Source: Rhizobium sp. AC27/96 (GTDB lineage: Bacteria > Pseudomonadota > Alphaproteobacteria > Rhizobiales > Rhizobiaceae). From it: DNA of 64,000 nt. Location: positions 124,001 to 188,000 of the forward strand of contig NZ_LXKN01000001.1 in the NCBI RefSeq assembly GCF_001692325.1. The letters run 5' to 3'. Both the position numbers and the translations under genes were made by a program. The notes beneath the pieces were generated by a model. It saw nothing but the letters and a program-made list of their open reading frames with translations, made no database searches and was not told the DNA's origin. The number at the start of each line of letters is the position of its first letter. Positions within the stretch are counted from its first letter, which is position 1. Below are positions 40,978 through 50,819 of this stretch, piece by piece.

Positions 40978-43900
40978 ATGAAATTCAACAAGCTTCGACT
41001 GGTTGGTTTCAAATCCTTCGTAGAGCCGGGGGAATTTGTCATCGAGCGCGGCTTGACCGGCGTTGTCGGGCCGAACGGCTGCGGCAAGTCCAATCTGGTC
41101 GAAGCTTTGCGCTGGGTGATGGGCGAAAATTCCTACAAGAACATGCGCGCCTCCGGCATGGATGACGTCATCTTCTCCGGATCGGGCAATCGTCCGGCGC
41201 GCAACACTGCCGAAGTCGGCCTTTATCTCGATAATAGCGACCGCACCGCGCCTGCCGCCTTCAACGACAGCGATGAAATCCAGGTGACGCGCCGCATCGA
41301 GCGCGAACAGGGATCGGTCTATCGCATCAACGGCAAGGAAGCGCGCGCCAAGGATGTGCAGCTTCTCTTTGCCGACGCCTCGACGGGCGCGCGCTCGCCG
41401 TCGATGGTCGGGCAGGGGCGCATCGGCGAGCTGATCCAGGCAAAGCCGCAGGCACGGCGCCAGCTGTTGGAAGAAGCAGCGGGCATTTCCGGCCTGCATT
41501 CGCGCCGCCACGAGGCCGAGCTGCGCCTGCGCGCGGCCGAAGGCAATCTGGAGCGCCTGGATGATGTCACCTCGCAGCTCGAAAGCCAGATCGAAAGCCT
41601 GAAGCGCCAGGCACGCCAGGCCAATCGCTTCAAGACGCTGTCGGCCGACATCCGTGCCCGTGAAGCCATGCTGTTGCATATCCGCTGGGTGCAGGCGAAG
41701 GAAGCCGAAGCCGAGGCCGACAGCGCGCTCAACCAGGCAACGGTGCTGGTGGCCGAAAAGGCTCAGACCCAGATGGATGCGGCAAAGGCCCAGGGAATCG
41801 CCAGCTTCAAGCTGCCGGATCTGCGCGAAGACGAGGCAAAGGCCGCCGCCGCCCTCCAGCGCCTGCAATTTGCCCGCAACCAGCTTGAAGAGGATGCCAA
41901 TCGCATCCTGCGCCGCCGCGACGAGCTGACCCGCCGGCTCGCGCAACTGGCCGAGGATATCAGCCGTGAGGAACGTCTTGTCGCCGACAATGCGACGATC
42001 CTTGCCAGGCTGGATGCGGAAGAGAGTGATCTTGCCGAGATTCTCGCCGATTCTGGCCGGCTTGCCGAGGAAACGCGCGAGGTGTTCGAGGAGGCAGCCG
42101 CAAAGCTTGCCGATAGCGAACGCATATTTACCGCATTGACGGCAGAACGCGCCGAGGCCGCCGCCGGCCGCAACCAGCTCGAACGCGCCATTCGTGACCT
42201 CGCCGACCGCAAGATGCGACTCGAACGCCAGATGGACGAGGCGAACCGGGAACTTGCCGCCATCGACGAAAAGATGGCCGACCTACCCGATCCCGGCGAA
42301 AAGCGCGACATGGTCGAAGCGGCCGAAGGCGTCGTTGCCGATGCCGAGGCGGCGATCCAGCTTGTCGAGGCGGCTCTTTCCAGGGCACGCGAAACCGAAG
42401 CTCTGTCGCGCGGACCGGTCGAGCAGGCGCGGGCTCGGCTGAACGCTATCGAGACGGAAGCGCGCACCATTTCGAAGATGCTGGCGGCAGGCGATACGTC
42501 AGGCGCGTTTTCGCCCGTCGCAGAGGAGTTGCGCGTCGACCGTGGCTTTGAGACCGCACTTGGCGCCGCACTTGGCGATGACCTGGAATCCTCGCTCGAT
42601 CCTGAGGCGCCCTCTTATTGGTCCGACAATAGCGGTGGCGCGGCCGACCCCGCCTTGCCGGAAGGTGCGGTGCCGTTGATTTCGCATGTCGGCGCGCCGG
42701 CTGCGCTGACACGTCGTCTCCGTCAGATCGGTATTGTCGCAGCAGCGGATGCCGAGCGGCTGATGGCGGCGTTGAAGCCCGGGCAGCGGCTTGTCACCAA
42801 GGACGGCGCGGTGTTTCGCTGGGACGGCCATGTGACCGGAGCCGATGCCCCGAGCGCCGCAGCGCTCCGGCTGGCTCAGAAGAATCGTCTCGCCGAGCTG
42901 GAAGCCGAGGTCGAGCTTGCGCGCGACGTCCTGAGCGAAGCTGAAGAGCGCCTGTCGATCGCCGCGGAAGCGATCCGGGCGGAAGAGGGGCGTTTGGGTG
43001 CCGCCCGCGATACCAGCCGCCTTGCCGCGCGTAATCTAGCCGAGGCCCGCGAAGCTCTGGTTGTGGCCGAGCGCGCGTCAGGCGATCTTATCCGCCGCCG
43101 CGATGTGGTCGCCGAAGCAATCAGCCGGTTGCGGGAGCAGCTGGAAGATGTGGCGATGCAGGATGAAAATGCCCGCATCGAGCTGGAAGACGCACCTGAT
43201 CTTGCCGCCATCGATCTGAAATTGCAGGCGCAGCAGGCGGAAGTCGCGACGGATCGCGGCGCATTGGCCGAAGCCCGTGCCCGTCATGAGGGCCTGAACC
43301 GCGAAAACGAGGCGCGACAGCGCCGTATCCTGGCGATCCAGCAGGAACGCGATACCTGGCGCCAGCGTGCTGCCAGCGCCGAAGAGCATATTCAGACGCT
43401 GCGTGACCGCGAAGAGGAAGCGCGGGACGAGGCCGCCGAGCTCGACCTTGCGCCGGATGAATTCGACGACAAGCGCCGCGCCTTGATGAACGAGCTGCAG
43501 AAGGCCGAGGAAGCGCGCCGTGCGGCTGCCGACCGTCTCGCCGAAGCGGAAATCGTTCAACGCGAAGCCGATCGCCACGCTGCGACCGCACTGTCCGAAC
43601 TTGCCGAAAGCCGCGAAAAGCGTGGCCGCGTCGAGGAACGGCTGGTATCGGCCCGCGAGCGCCGGCAGGAGAGCGAATTGCGCATTCGGCAGACGCTAAA
43701 TGTCGAGCCGCATGAGGCCATGCGATTGACCGGCCTGTCGGCATCGCAAAGCATGCCGGATCTGCGCGAAGTCGAGCGCGAGCTGGAGCGGTTGAAGATC
43801 GAACGCGAACGCCTGGGCGCCGTCAACCTGCGCGCCGAGGAAGAAAGCCAGGAGCTGATCGAGCGGCTGCAGGCGCTGATCAAGGAGCGCGACGATGTCA

Positions 43901-44439
43901 TCGACGCCATCCGCAAGCTGCGTGGCGCGATCCAGAGCCTCAATCGCGAGGGCCGCGAACGTCTGATCGTCGCCTTCGATATCGTCAATGCGCAGTTCCA
44001 GCGGCTGTTCACGCACCTGTTCGGCGGTGGCACGGCCGAGCTTCAGTTGATCGAATCCGACGATCCGCTTGAGGCGGGCCTTGAAATTCTCGCCCGCCCG
44101 CCAGGCAAGAAGCCACAGACCATGACGTTGTTGTCTGGTGGCGAGCAGGCACTGACGGCCATGGCGCTGATCTTCGCGGTGTTCCTCACCAATCCCGCGC
44201 CGATCTGCGTGCTGGACGAAGTGGATGCGCCGCTCGATGACCATAATGTCGAGCGCTATTGCAACCTGATGGATGAGATGGCCGCCTCGACCGAGACGCG
44301 CTTCGTGGTCATCACCCACAATCCCATCACCATGGCCCGCATGGATCGCTTATTCGGTGTGACCATGGCGGAGCAGGGCGTGTCACAGCTCGTCTCCGTC
44401 GACCTGCAGACCGCCGAGCGCCTGCGCGAGATCGCCTGA
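40978..44439 (+). CDS. smc: Chromosome segregation protein SMC
   Basis: A 1153-residue condensin ATPase. The N-terminal Walker A is GPNGCGKSNLV (from residue 31). Two long coiled coils flank a central hinge at about residues 500-630. The C-terminal ABC signature LLSGGEQALTAMALIFA is near residue 1051, and Walker B ICVLDEVDAPLDD near 1075. The start at 40978 (MKFNKLRLVGFKSFVEPGEF) is the standard SMC opening; a longer frame from 40909 is derived from the adjacent repeat and unlikely. A GGTGGAG site precedes the ATG. Confidence 0.97.
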   Translation: MKFNKLRLVGFKSFVEPGEFVIERGLTGVVGPNGCGKSNLVEALRWVMGENSYKNMRASGMDDVIFSGSGNRPARNTAEVGLYLDNSDRTAPAAFNDSDEIQVTRRIEREQGSVYRINGKEARAKDVQLLFADASTGARSPSMVGQGRIGELIQAKPQARRQLLEEAAGISGLHSRRHEAELRLRAAEGNLERLDDVTSQLESQIESLKRQARQANRFKTLSADIRAREAMLLHIRWVQAKEAEAEADSALNQATVLVAEKAQTQMDAAKAQGIASFKLPDLREDEAKAAAALQRLQFARNQLEEDANRILRRRDELTRRLAQLAEDISREERLVADNATILARLDAEESDLAEILADSGRLAEETREVFEEAAAKLADSERIFTALTAERAEAAAGRNQLERAIRDLADRKMRLERQMDEANRELAAIDEKMADLPDPGEKRDMVEAAEGVVADAEAAIQLVEAALSRARETEALSRGPVEQARARLNAIETEARTISKMLAAGDTSGAFSPVAEELRVDRGFETALGAALGDDLESSLDPEAPSYWSDNSGGAADPALPEGAVPLISHVGAPAALTRRLRQIGIVAAADAERLMAALKPGQRLVTKDGAVFRWDGHVTGADAPSAAALRLAQKNRLAELEAEVELARDVLSEAEERLSIAAEAIRAEEGRLGAARDTSRLAARNLAEAREALVVAERASGDLIRRRDVVAEAISRLREQLEDVAMQDENARIELEDAPDLAAIDLKLQAQQAEVATDRGALAEARARHEGLNRENEARQRRILAIQQERDTWRQRAASAEEHIQTLRDREEEARDEAAELDLAPDEFDDKRRALMNELQKAEEARRAAADRLAEAEIVQREADRHAATALSELAESREKRGRVEERLVSARERRQESELRIRQTLNVEPHEAMRLTGLSASQSMPDLREVERELERLKIERERLGAVNLRAEEESQELIERLQALIKERDDVIDAIRKLRGAIQSLNREGRERLIVAFDIVNAQFQRLFTHLFGGGTAELQLIESDDPLEAGLEILARPPGKKPQTMTLLSGGEQALTAMALIFAVFLTNPAPICVLDEVDAPLDDHNVERYCNLMDEMAASTETRFVVITHNPITMARMDRLFGVTMAEQGVSQLVSVDLQTAERLREIA

Positions 44440-44577
44440 GCGTCTTCCGATGGTCCCGGAAGAAAACTGTTCCGTTATCGACAAGAAATTGCCGCGTCGG
44501 CTGCCGCACAGCCTTAAAGCGTGATAGTTTTGTTTTTGATCAACAATATGTGGCGCTAATCCGCCCGGAAGGGAAGT

Positions 44578-45903
44578 ATGTCTGGATCTGGAGGCGGTAT
44601 TTTCGATTTCTTCGGAATACTCGCCGTGTTGCTGCTCGTTGCCGCCAATGGCTTTTTCGTTGCGGCGGAGTTTTCTCTGGTTTCCGTTCGCCGCAGCCGC
44701 GTGACGGAACTGGTTGCCGCGGGGCGAATGAACGCCAAGTCGCTGCAGAAGGCGGTCGACAATCTCGACGCCAATCTGGCGGCCACACAGCTCGGTATCA
44801 CGATTTCGTCGCTCGCCCTCGGTTGGGTCGGTGAACCCGCGCTTGCCCATCTTCTCGAGCCGCTTCTCGAATTCCTTCCCGGGGCATGGGCTGCGGCCAG
44901 CTCTCATGCCATTGCCGTCGCCATTTCCTTCATCATCATCACTGCGCTGCACATTGTCCTCGGAGAACTCGCGCCGAAAAGCCTGGCGTTGCAGCGCAGC
45001 GAGGGCACAGCCCTTGGTGTTGTTCGTCCGCTCGGCCTTTTCCTCTTCCTGTTGCGCCCGGCAATCACCGTCCTCAATGGTCTCGGCAATCTTGTCCTGC
45101 GTCTTTTCGGACTGCAGCCGGGTGCCGGCGAAGGGTCGTTGCATTCTCCCGCCGAGATCAAGCTTTTGATCGCTGAAAGCCAGGAAGCCGGCCTGCTGGA
45201 GCAAGCGCAACAGGATCTGGTCGAGCGCGTCTTCAATATCGGCAATCGCGACGTCTCCAACATCATGACGCCACGGCTGGAGGTCGACTGGATCGATGCC
45301 GACGACACGCCGGCGGAGATGCAAAAGACCATTCGCGAAAGCCGTTTCGAACAGCTTCTGGTGGCGCGTGGATCGATCGACGAGCCGATCGGCATGGTCC
45401 TGAAAAAGGATCTTCTCGATCAGTTGCTGAACGGAGAGCCCTTGAATCCATTGGCCGTCATCCGCCAGCCACTGGTCGTGCATGAGGCGACAGCGGTCTT
45501 CAAGGTGCTCGAGAGCTTCAAGCGCGCGCCGGTGCGCCTCGCCATGGTCATCGATGAATATGGCAGCCTGGAAGGCATCGTCACCCAGACCGACCTTCTG
45601 GAAGCGATCGCCGGTGATCTGCCGGATATGGAAAACGAGACGCCTGATGTCGTCGAGCGCGCTGATGGCTCGCTACTGATGGAAGGCATGATGCCGGTCT
45701 ATGACGCCTTTGCGAGGCTTGGCCTGCGCGAAGGTGAGGAGGACGTCAGTTTCCATACGCTCGCAGGTTTTGCTCTCTACCAGTTCGGCCACCTGCCTGA
45801 AGTCGGCGAAAGCTTCACCTTCGGCGGCTGGCACTTCGAGATCGTCGATCTTGACGGCATGCGGATCGACAAGATCCTGGCGCGGAGGGAGGCCGAAGTG
45901 TGA
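44578..45903 (+). CDS. CNNM/CorC-type membrane protein (DUF21, CBS pair, CorC_HlyC)
   Basis: A 441-residue protein. An N-terminal DUF21 transmembrane domain has about four helices (FFGILAVLLLVAANGFFVAA onward), followed by paired CBS domains (NIMTPRLEVDWIDADDT and LAMVIDEYGSLEGIVTQTD) and a C-terminal CorC_HlyC domain. The family is annotated as hemolysin-like, but relatives transport Mg2+ or Co2+, and hemolysis is not implied. AAGGGAAG precedes the ATG. Confidence 0.93.
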   Translation: MSGSGGGIFDFFGILAVLLLVAANGFFVAAEFSLVSVRRSRVTELVAAGRMNAKSLQKAVDNLDANLAATQLGITISSLALGWVGEPALAHLLEPLLEFLPGAWAAASSHAIAVAISFIIITALHIVLGELAPKSLALQRSEGTALGVVRPLGLFLFLLRPAITVLNGLGNLVLRLFGLQPGAGEGSLHSPAEIKLLIAESQEAGLLEQAQQDLVERVFNIGNRDVSNIMTPRLEVDWIDADDTPAEMQKTIRESRFEQLLVARGSIDEPIGMVLKKDLLDQLLNGEPLNPLAVIRQPLVVHEATAVFKVLESFKRAPVRLAMVIDEYGSLEGIVTQTDLLEAIAGDLPDMENETPDVVERADGSLLMEGMMPVYDAFARLGLREGEEDVSFHTLAGFALYQFGHLPEVGESFTFGGWHFEIVDLDGMRIDKILARREAEV

Positions 45904-46097
45904 ACTTCGGTTCAAGATCCGTGATCGCCTTCTATTTCCCGCGTTTCTGACAGGCTCCAAGGCGCCGATTTCGATCAATCGATTGAAACCGGAAGCCTGC
46001 GGGCCATATTTATTGTGCAGCGCAACATTTTGCCGTATTTGTCGATTTTCATTTGCCTCTCAATGAATTAAGTTCAACCTGGGAGTTGGACGAGACA

Positions 46098-48764
46098 ATG
46101 ACAAAGTGGGTCTACACATTCGGTGCCGGCAAAGCCGAGGGGCGCGCCGGAGACTATGAGATGCTCGGCGGCAAGGGCGCAAATCTTGCTGAAATGTGCA
46201 GTCTCGGCTTGCCGGTTCCTCCCGGCCTGACGATCGTCAGCGAAGCCTGTACCTACTATTACAAGAATGGCCGCAAAATTGCCGATGAGCTGAAGCCGCA
46301 GGTGATGCAGGGCCTGAGGCAGATGGAAGCCATTACCGGACGCAAGTTCGGCGATACCAAGCAGCCGCTGCTGGTTTCGGTGCGCTCCGGCGGGCGTGCG
46401 TCCATGCCCGGCATGATGGATACGGTCCTCAATCTCGGTCTCAATGACGACACCGTGCAGGCGCTCGGCCACGATGCCGGCGACGCGCGCTTTGCCTGGG
46501 ACAGCTATCGCCGCTTCATCCAGATGTATGCCGATGTCGTCATGGGTCTCGACAACGAGGTCTTTGAAGAGATCCTCTCGGATGAGAAGGCTCGCTTCGG
46601 CCACGAATTCGATACGGACCTCACCGCCGTCGAATGGCAGCATGTCGTCTCGATCTACAAGACCGTTATCGAGGAAGAGCTTGGCGTGGCCTTCCCGCAG
46701 GAGCCTGAGGTCCAGCTCTGGGGGGCGGTCGGTGCGGTGTTTTCCAGCTGGATGAACCCGCGCGCCGTCACCTATCGCCATTTGCACAATATTCCCGAAG
46801 CCTGGGGTACCGCCGTCAACATCCAGGCGATGGTTTTCGGCAATCTGGGTAATTCCTCCGCAACCGGCGTTGCCTTCACCCGCAATCCGTCGACAGGCGA
46901 GAAGGAGCTATACGGCGAATTTCTCGTCAATGCCCAGGGCGAGGATGTCGTCGCCGGCATCCGCACACCGCAGAGCATCACAGAGGCTGCCCGCATCGCC
47001 TCCGGCTACGACCGGCCGTCGATGGAAAAGCTGATGCCGGAAGCCTTCGCGGAATTCCGTGGCATCTGCGCACAGCTGGAGGCGCATTATCGCGACGTTC
47101 AGGATCTGGAATTCACTATCGAGCGCGGCACGCTCTGGATGTTGCAGACACGCGCCGGCAAGCGCACCACCAAGGCGGCGATGAAGATTGCCGTCGATAT
47201 GGTGGCCGAGGGGCTGATCACCGAGGATGAAGCCGTTTCCCGCATCGACCCGATGACGCTCGACCAGCTGCTGCACCCGACTATCGACCCGCGTGTTCGT
47301 CGCGAAGTCATCGGCTCCGGCCTTCCGGCATCACCGGGTGCCGCCACCGGAGAGATCGTCTTTTCGGCCGAAGAGGCGATAACAGCCGAGGAGGAGGGCC
47401 GAAAGGCCATTCTCGTGCGGATCGAAACGAGCCCGGAAGATATTCATGGCATGCATGCCGCCGAGGCCATCCTTACCACGCGCGGCGGCATGACCAGCCA
47501 CGCGGCCGTCGTCGCTCGTGGCATGGGCATCCCCTGCGTCGTCGGCGCCGGCACCATGCGCATCGATATGCGCAACGAAAAGCTGATCGGCATCGGCGTC
47601 ACTCTGAAGAAGGGCGATATCGTTACGATCGACGGGTCCACCGGACAGGTGCTGAAGGGCGAGGTGCCGATGATCCAGCCCGAATTGTCGGGCGATTTCG
47701 GCCTGATCATGGCCTGGGCCGATCGCTCGCGGCGCATGACTGTGCGCACCAATGCCGATACGCCGGCGGACGCGCGTGCCGCGCGCTCCTTCGGTGCCGA
47801 AGGCATCGGTCTCTGCCGCACCGAGCATATGTTCTTCGAGGGAGATCGCATCCATGTGATGCGCGAGATGATCCTTGCCGAAGACGAGGCTGGCCGTCGT
47901 GTCGCCCTCGACAAGCTGATGCCGATGCAGCGGCTCGATTTCACCGGCATGTTTGTCATCATGCACGGTCTGCCCGTAACCATTCGTCTGCTCGATCCGC
48001 CGCTGCATGAATTCCTGCCGAAGACGGACGAGGAGATTGCCGAGGTTGCCGGCAGCATGGGCATGGAGCCGGCTATCCTGCGCCAGCGCGTCGATGCCCT
48101 GCACGAATTCAACCCCATGCTCGGCCATCGCGGTTGCCGGCTGGCGATTTCCTATCCCGAGATCGTGGAGATGCAGGCGCGGGCGATCTTCGAGGCTGCG
48201 GTGCTGGCAGCGCGCGAAACCGGTGCCCCGGTGGTGCCCGAGATCATGGTGCCGCTGGTCGGCCTGCGCTCGGAGCTGGATTACGTCAAGGCGCGGATCG
48301 ATGAGGTTGCTCGCGCCGTGATGACCGAAGCGATGATGAAGATCGATTATCTCGTCGGCACGATGATCGAGCTGCCGCGCGCCGCATTGCGCGCCCACAT
48401 CATCGCCGAGGCTGCCGAATTCTTCTCCTTCGGCACCAACGACCTCACACAGACCACGTTCGGCATGTCGCGCGATGATGCCGCCGCTTTCATCCCGACC
48501 TATCAGCGCAAGGGCATCATCGAGCACGATCCGTTTATATCGCTCGATTTCGATGGGGTAGGGGAGTTGATCCGCATTGCCGCCGAGCGCGGCCGCCGCA
48601 CGCGCAACGACATGAAGCTCGGCATCTGCGGCGAGCATGGCGGTGATCCGGCCTCGATCCATTTCTGCGAGGATATCGGCCTGGACTACGTGTCCTGTTC
48701 GCCCTTCCGCGTGCCGATTGCGCGGCTGGCAGCCGCTCAAGCAGCGATCAAGGGACGAACCTGA
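46098..48764 (+). CDS. ppdK: Pyruvate, phosphate dikinase
   Basis: An 888-residue enzyme interconverting pyruvate + ATP + Pi and PEP + AMP + PPi. The N-terminal ATP-grasp domain reads MLGGKGANLAEM and SVRSGGRASMPGMMDTVLN. The swivelling phosphohistidine is His468 in GGMTSHAAVVARGMG. The C-terminal PEP/pyruvate domain has FGTNDLTQTTFG and catalytic Cys844 (GICGEHGGDP). The start at 46098 (MTKWVYTFGAGKAEG) fits the family; the upstream in-frame ATG at 46053 does not. Confidence 0.97.
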   Translation: MTKWVYTFGAGKAEGRAGDYEMLGGKGANLAEMCSLGLPVPPGLTIVSEACTYYYKNGRKIADELKPQVMQGLRQMEAITGRKFGDTKQPLLVSVRSGGRASMPGMMDTVLNLGLNDDTVQALGHDAGDARFAWDSYRRFIQMYADVVMGLDNEVFEEILSDEKARFGHEFDTDLTAVEWQHVVSIYKTVIEEELGVAFPQEPEVQLWGAVGAVFSSWMNPRAVTYRHLHNIPEAWGTAVNIQAMVFGNLGNSSATGVAFTRNPSTGEKELYGEFLVNAQGEDVVAGIRTPQSITEAARIASGYDRPSMEKLMPEAFAEFRGICAQLEAHYRDVQDLEFTIERGTLWMLQTRAGKRTTKAAMKIAVDMVAEGLITEDEAVSRIDPMTLDQLLHPTIDPRVRREVIGSGLPASPGAATGEIVFSAEEAITAEEEGRKAILVRIETSPEDIHGMHAAEAILTTRGGMTSHAAVVARGMGIPCVVGAGTMRIDMRNEKLIGIGVTLKKGDIVTIDGSTGQVLKGEVPMIQPELSGDFGLIMAWADRSRRMTVRTNADTPADARAARSFGAEGIGLCRTEHMFFEGDRIHVMREMILAEDEAGRRVALDKLMPMQRLDFTGMFVIMHGLPVTIRLLDPPLHEFLPKTDEEIAEVAGSMGMEPAILRQRVDALHEFNPMLGHRGCRLAISYPEIVEMQARAIFEAAVLAARETGAPVVPEIMVPLVGLRSELDYVKARIDEVARAVMTEAMMKIDYLVGTMIELPRAALRAHIIAEAAEFFSFGTNDLTQTTFGMSRDDAAAFIPTYQRKGIIEHDPFISLDFDGVGELIRIAAERGRRTRNDMKLGICGEHGGDPASIHFCEDIGLDYVSCSPFRVPIARLAAAQAAIKGRT

Positions 48765-48791
48765 TTCTCAAGTGATTGCGTGCGGCGTTGC

Positions 48792-49073
48792 TCAGCGACG
48801 CCAATAGCCGCGGTGATAGTAATATCTCGGCCCGCCGACAACGACTGTCGGACCCCAGAAGAAATCATCGTTGCTTTCCATGAAAGCCCGCTGGTCCGCC
48901 TGTCGGCTAAGATCCTGATTCATCAGGCAATTGGCAAAATTCTCACTGCCGCGCCGAAAGCCGTAGCCGCCACATCTGGCTTCGTCGGCCGCTCGGATTT
49001 CCTCGGCGGTCTGGCACGAAGAAAGCACGAACGCGATGGCAAGAAGGGAGAGGATGGAAGCAGCGATACGCAT
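48792..49073 (-). CDS. Small putative lipoprotein
   Basis: A 93-residue protein with signal peptide and lipobox (AIAFVLSSCQTAEE, Cys about residue 20). A conserved-looking GYGFRRGSENFANCLMNQD stretch follows, and the Tyr/Gly-rich C-terminus (GGPRYYYHRGYWRR) is typical of small outer-membrane rhizobial lipoproteins. The start at 49073 gives the best signal peptide. It is convergent with ppdK. Function unknown. Confidence 0.78.
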   Translation of the reverse strand: MRIAASILSLLAIAFVLSSCQTAEEIRAADEARCGGYGFRRGSENFANCLMNQDLSRQADQRAFMESNDDFFWGPTVVVGGPRYYYHRGYWRR

Positions 49074-49164
49074 GACTTGATGTCCTGAATGCAGAGATGC
49101 AGTCACGAATTATAGCGCCGCGCCTGATGGCGCGAAAGGCCTATCATCGCCGCGGGCCGAATGC

Positions 49165-49587
49165 CTAGGCGGCTTCCCTCGGCTGTTCCGGCAGGCGCTG
49201 CAGCAGATCGATGAAGGCATCGGCGAAACGCACAAGATGCTCGGTTTCCTCATCGGGTTGCAACAGGCGGATCTCGGCGCCGTCCTCATCAAGCGCAGCA
49301 AAGAGGGTACCCATTGTATCGCCCTCGGGGATCCTGATGACCGCAAGCCTGCGGCAATCGGGGATCAGGCCGGTTGCGGGAAGATCGAAGAGGAAATCGC
49401 CGTTGACGGCCGAAGCGGCGCTTCGCACGGCTTCGCAGAAGCCCGGTTCGCCGCCGGAAAAACCTTCGAGCGAAAGCTCCAGCTCCAGAAGCTCCAGCGG
49501 CAGGATCGGGTCGCCCGCATCCGCCGGTACCATCGGCGCTCCTGCTGCCGACTTGGCGGTGACGTCTTGAGAAAGCATTGGTTCCAT
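49165..49587 (-). CDS. Uncharacterised acidic protein
   Basis: A 140-residue acidic protein from the ATG at 49587 (MEPMLSQDV, AAAGGA nine bases upstream; GTG at 49605 is an alternative). It shows EAVRSAASAVNGDFLFDLPA and LIPDCRRLAVIRIPEGDTMG, with a C-terminal amphipathic helix (LVRFADAFIDLLQRL). No family, signal peptide or membrane helix recognised. Codon use looks like that of its neighbours, so it is probably a real, lineage-restricted gene. Confidence 0.72.
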   Translation of the reverse strand: MEPMLSQDVTAKSAAGAPMVPADAGDPILPLELLELELSLEGFSGGEPGFCEAVRSAASAVNGDFLFDLPATGLIPDCRRLAVIRIPEGDTMGTLFAALDEDGAEIRLLQPDEETEHLVRFADAFIDLLQRLPEQPREAA

Positions 49588-49819
49588 CTCATCAAGTCCT
49601 TTCACAGCCTCGATAAAACGCTAAAGAATGGCCTTTTTTAGGAATTTAAGCAAGTGCTCACATTTTTGTGCTGTTCGCCGCTGGAATCGGCGCCGACGGG
49701 AGATCGCTCGCCGACGTCATGAGATTCGATTTATTTTCACCATTTCCTGATCTAAACATAAGTCGCTTTCCGGGAATCGGCGCATCCGGCTTCCGATCCG
49801 ACGTGCCGACGAGCCATTG

Positions 49820-50752
49820 ATGACCATTCGCTTCGACCGTCCCGTTTCACATGCTGCCCGCGCCGCGCGTCTGATCGCGTCCTTCGCGCTGGTGCTCTGC
49901 GGGGTCACGCTGATCGGCCATCGTTTCGGCCCACTGGAAATGCCCTATTTCGTGCTGCTGCTGTTGATCTCGGCCGGCTGTGCCGCCGTGGCGGTTCTGC
50001 TGGCGGTGATCGGCCTTGCCCAGCTTTGGCAAAGCGCCGCCTTCGGCGGTGTGTCCGCGGTCAAGGCAATCGTCTATGCCGCCTTGCCCCTTGCGATTTT
50101 CGGCTTCGGTGCCGAGCGCTACTGGACCCGGCCGCCGATCTACGAGGTCTCGACTGACCTCAATGATCCCCCGGAATGGCTGTCGACACCGGACGCCAGG
50201 CAGATCTGGCTGCCGTCGCGGCATCTGGTGACACAAGGGGAGCGTGAGGCGCAATTCGATGCCTATCCCGCCCTGATCAGCCGTCGTTACGAGGGTGCTG
50301 CCGACCGTGTGCTAGAGGCGGTTCGCAAGGTTGCGAGAGACAATCACATCACCATAGTCAAGGCCGATGGCGCCGATGTTGCCGATCCGAACGGTAATGT
50401 AAAACCAAGGCGCCGCACTCGTACGCTCACTCCCGGCCCAGCCCAGGATGACAATGCCGTCGGCGAGGTGCCAGGTTTTGTTCCCGTGCCAACGCCGCGC
50501 CCCTTTCGCGATGGCGTTGCGGATCTGATCCGCCAGAACACCGATGTCATCCTGCAGGGTGAGACCCGCACCCGCATTTTCGGCCTACCTTGCGACGTGT
50601 TGATCCGTCTTCGTGAAGAGGCTGAAACGACGCTGGTCGATATCCGCGTCGCATCCCGTTATGGGCAGAGCGATCTCGGCGTCAGCGCCGACATGGCGGA
50701 CAGTTTTCTAAAGGCGCTTGACGCTGAGCTGCTCGGCATTGCCGGAAGCTAG
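49820..50752 (+). CDS. DUF1499 family membrane protein
   Basis: A 310-residue protein. Three N-terminal hydrophobic segments lie at about residues 15-110, followed by a soluble DUF1499-like domain (RPPIYEVSTDLNDPPEW, RRYEGAADRVLEAVRKVARD, then TLVDIRVASRYGQSDLGVSADM). A Pro/Arg-rich insert lies in the middle (KPRRRTRTLTPG). TTG at 49817 is directly followed by the ATG used here. Function unknown. A hairpin repeat starts at its last base. Confidence 0.85.
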   Translation: MTIRFDRPVSHAARAARLIASFALVLCGVTLIGHRFGPLEMPYFVLLLLISAGCAAVAVLLAVIGLAQLWQSAAFGGVSAVKAIVYAALPLAIFGFGAERYWTRPPIYEVSTDLNDPPEWLSTPDARQIWLPSRHLVTQGEREAQFDAYPALISRRYEGAADRVLEAVRKVARDNHITIVKADGADVADPNGNVKPRRRTRTLTPGPAQDDNAVGEVPGFVPVPTPRPFRDGVADLIRQNTDVILQGETRTRIFGLPCDVLIRLREEAETTLVDIRVASRYGQSDLGVSADMADSFLKALDAELLGIAGS

Positions 50753-50795
50753 CAATTCCAGGAAAAGTGCGCAGCGGTTTTCCGTCCGGAATTGC
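50752..50795. repeat. Short hairpin intergenic repeat, copy 2
   Basis: Outer arms GCAATTCC/GGAATTGC and inner arms GGAAAA/TTTTCC around the core GTGCGCAGCGG, identical in core to copy 1 at 4287-4330. It lies between the DUF1499 gene and the convergent MBL hydrolase gene, so it may also help terminate either. Confidence 0.75.
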
Positions 50796-50819
50796 GTTAA
50801 AATAAAGAGGTAGACTGAT

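Noticed and set aside
47331..48740. 469-codon leftward open frame opposite ppdK
   Set aside because: Antisense to the confirmed ppdK C-terminal half; no domain pattern or ribosome site.
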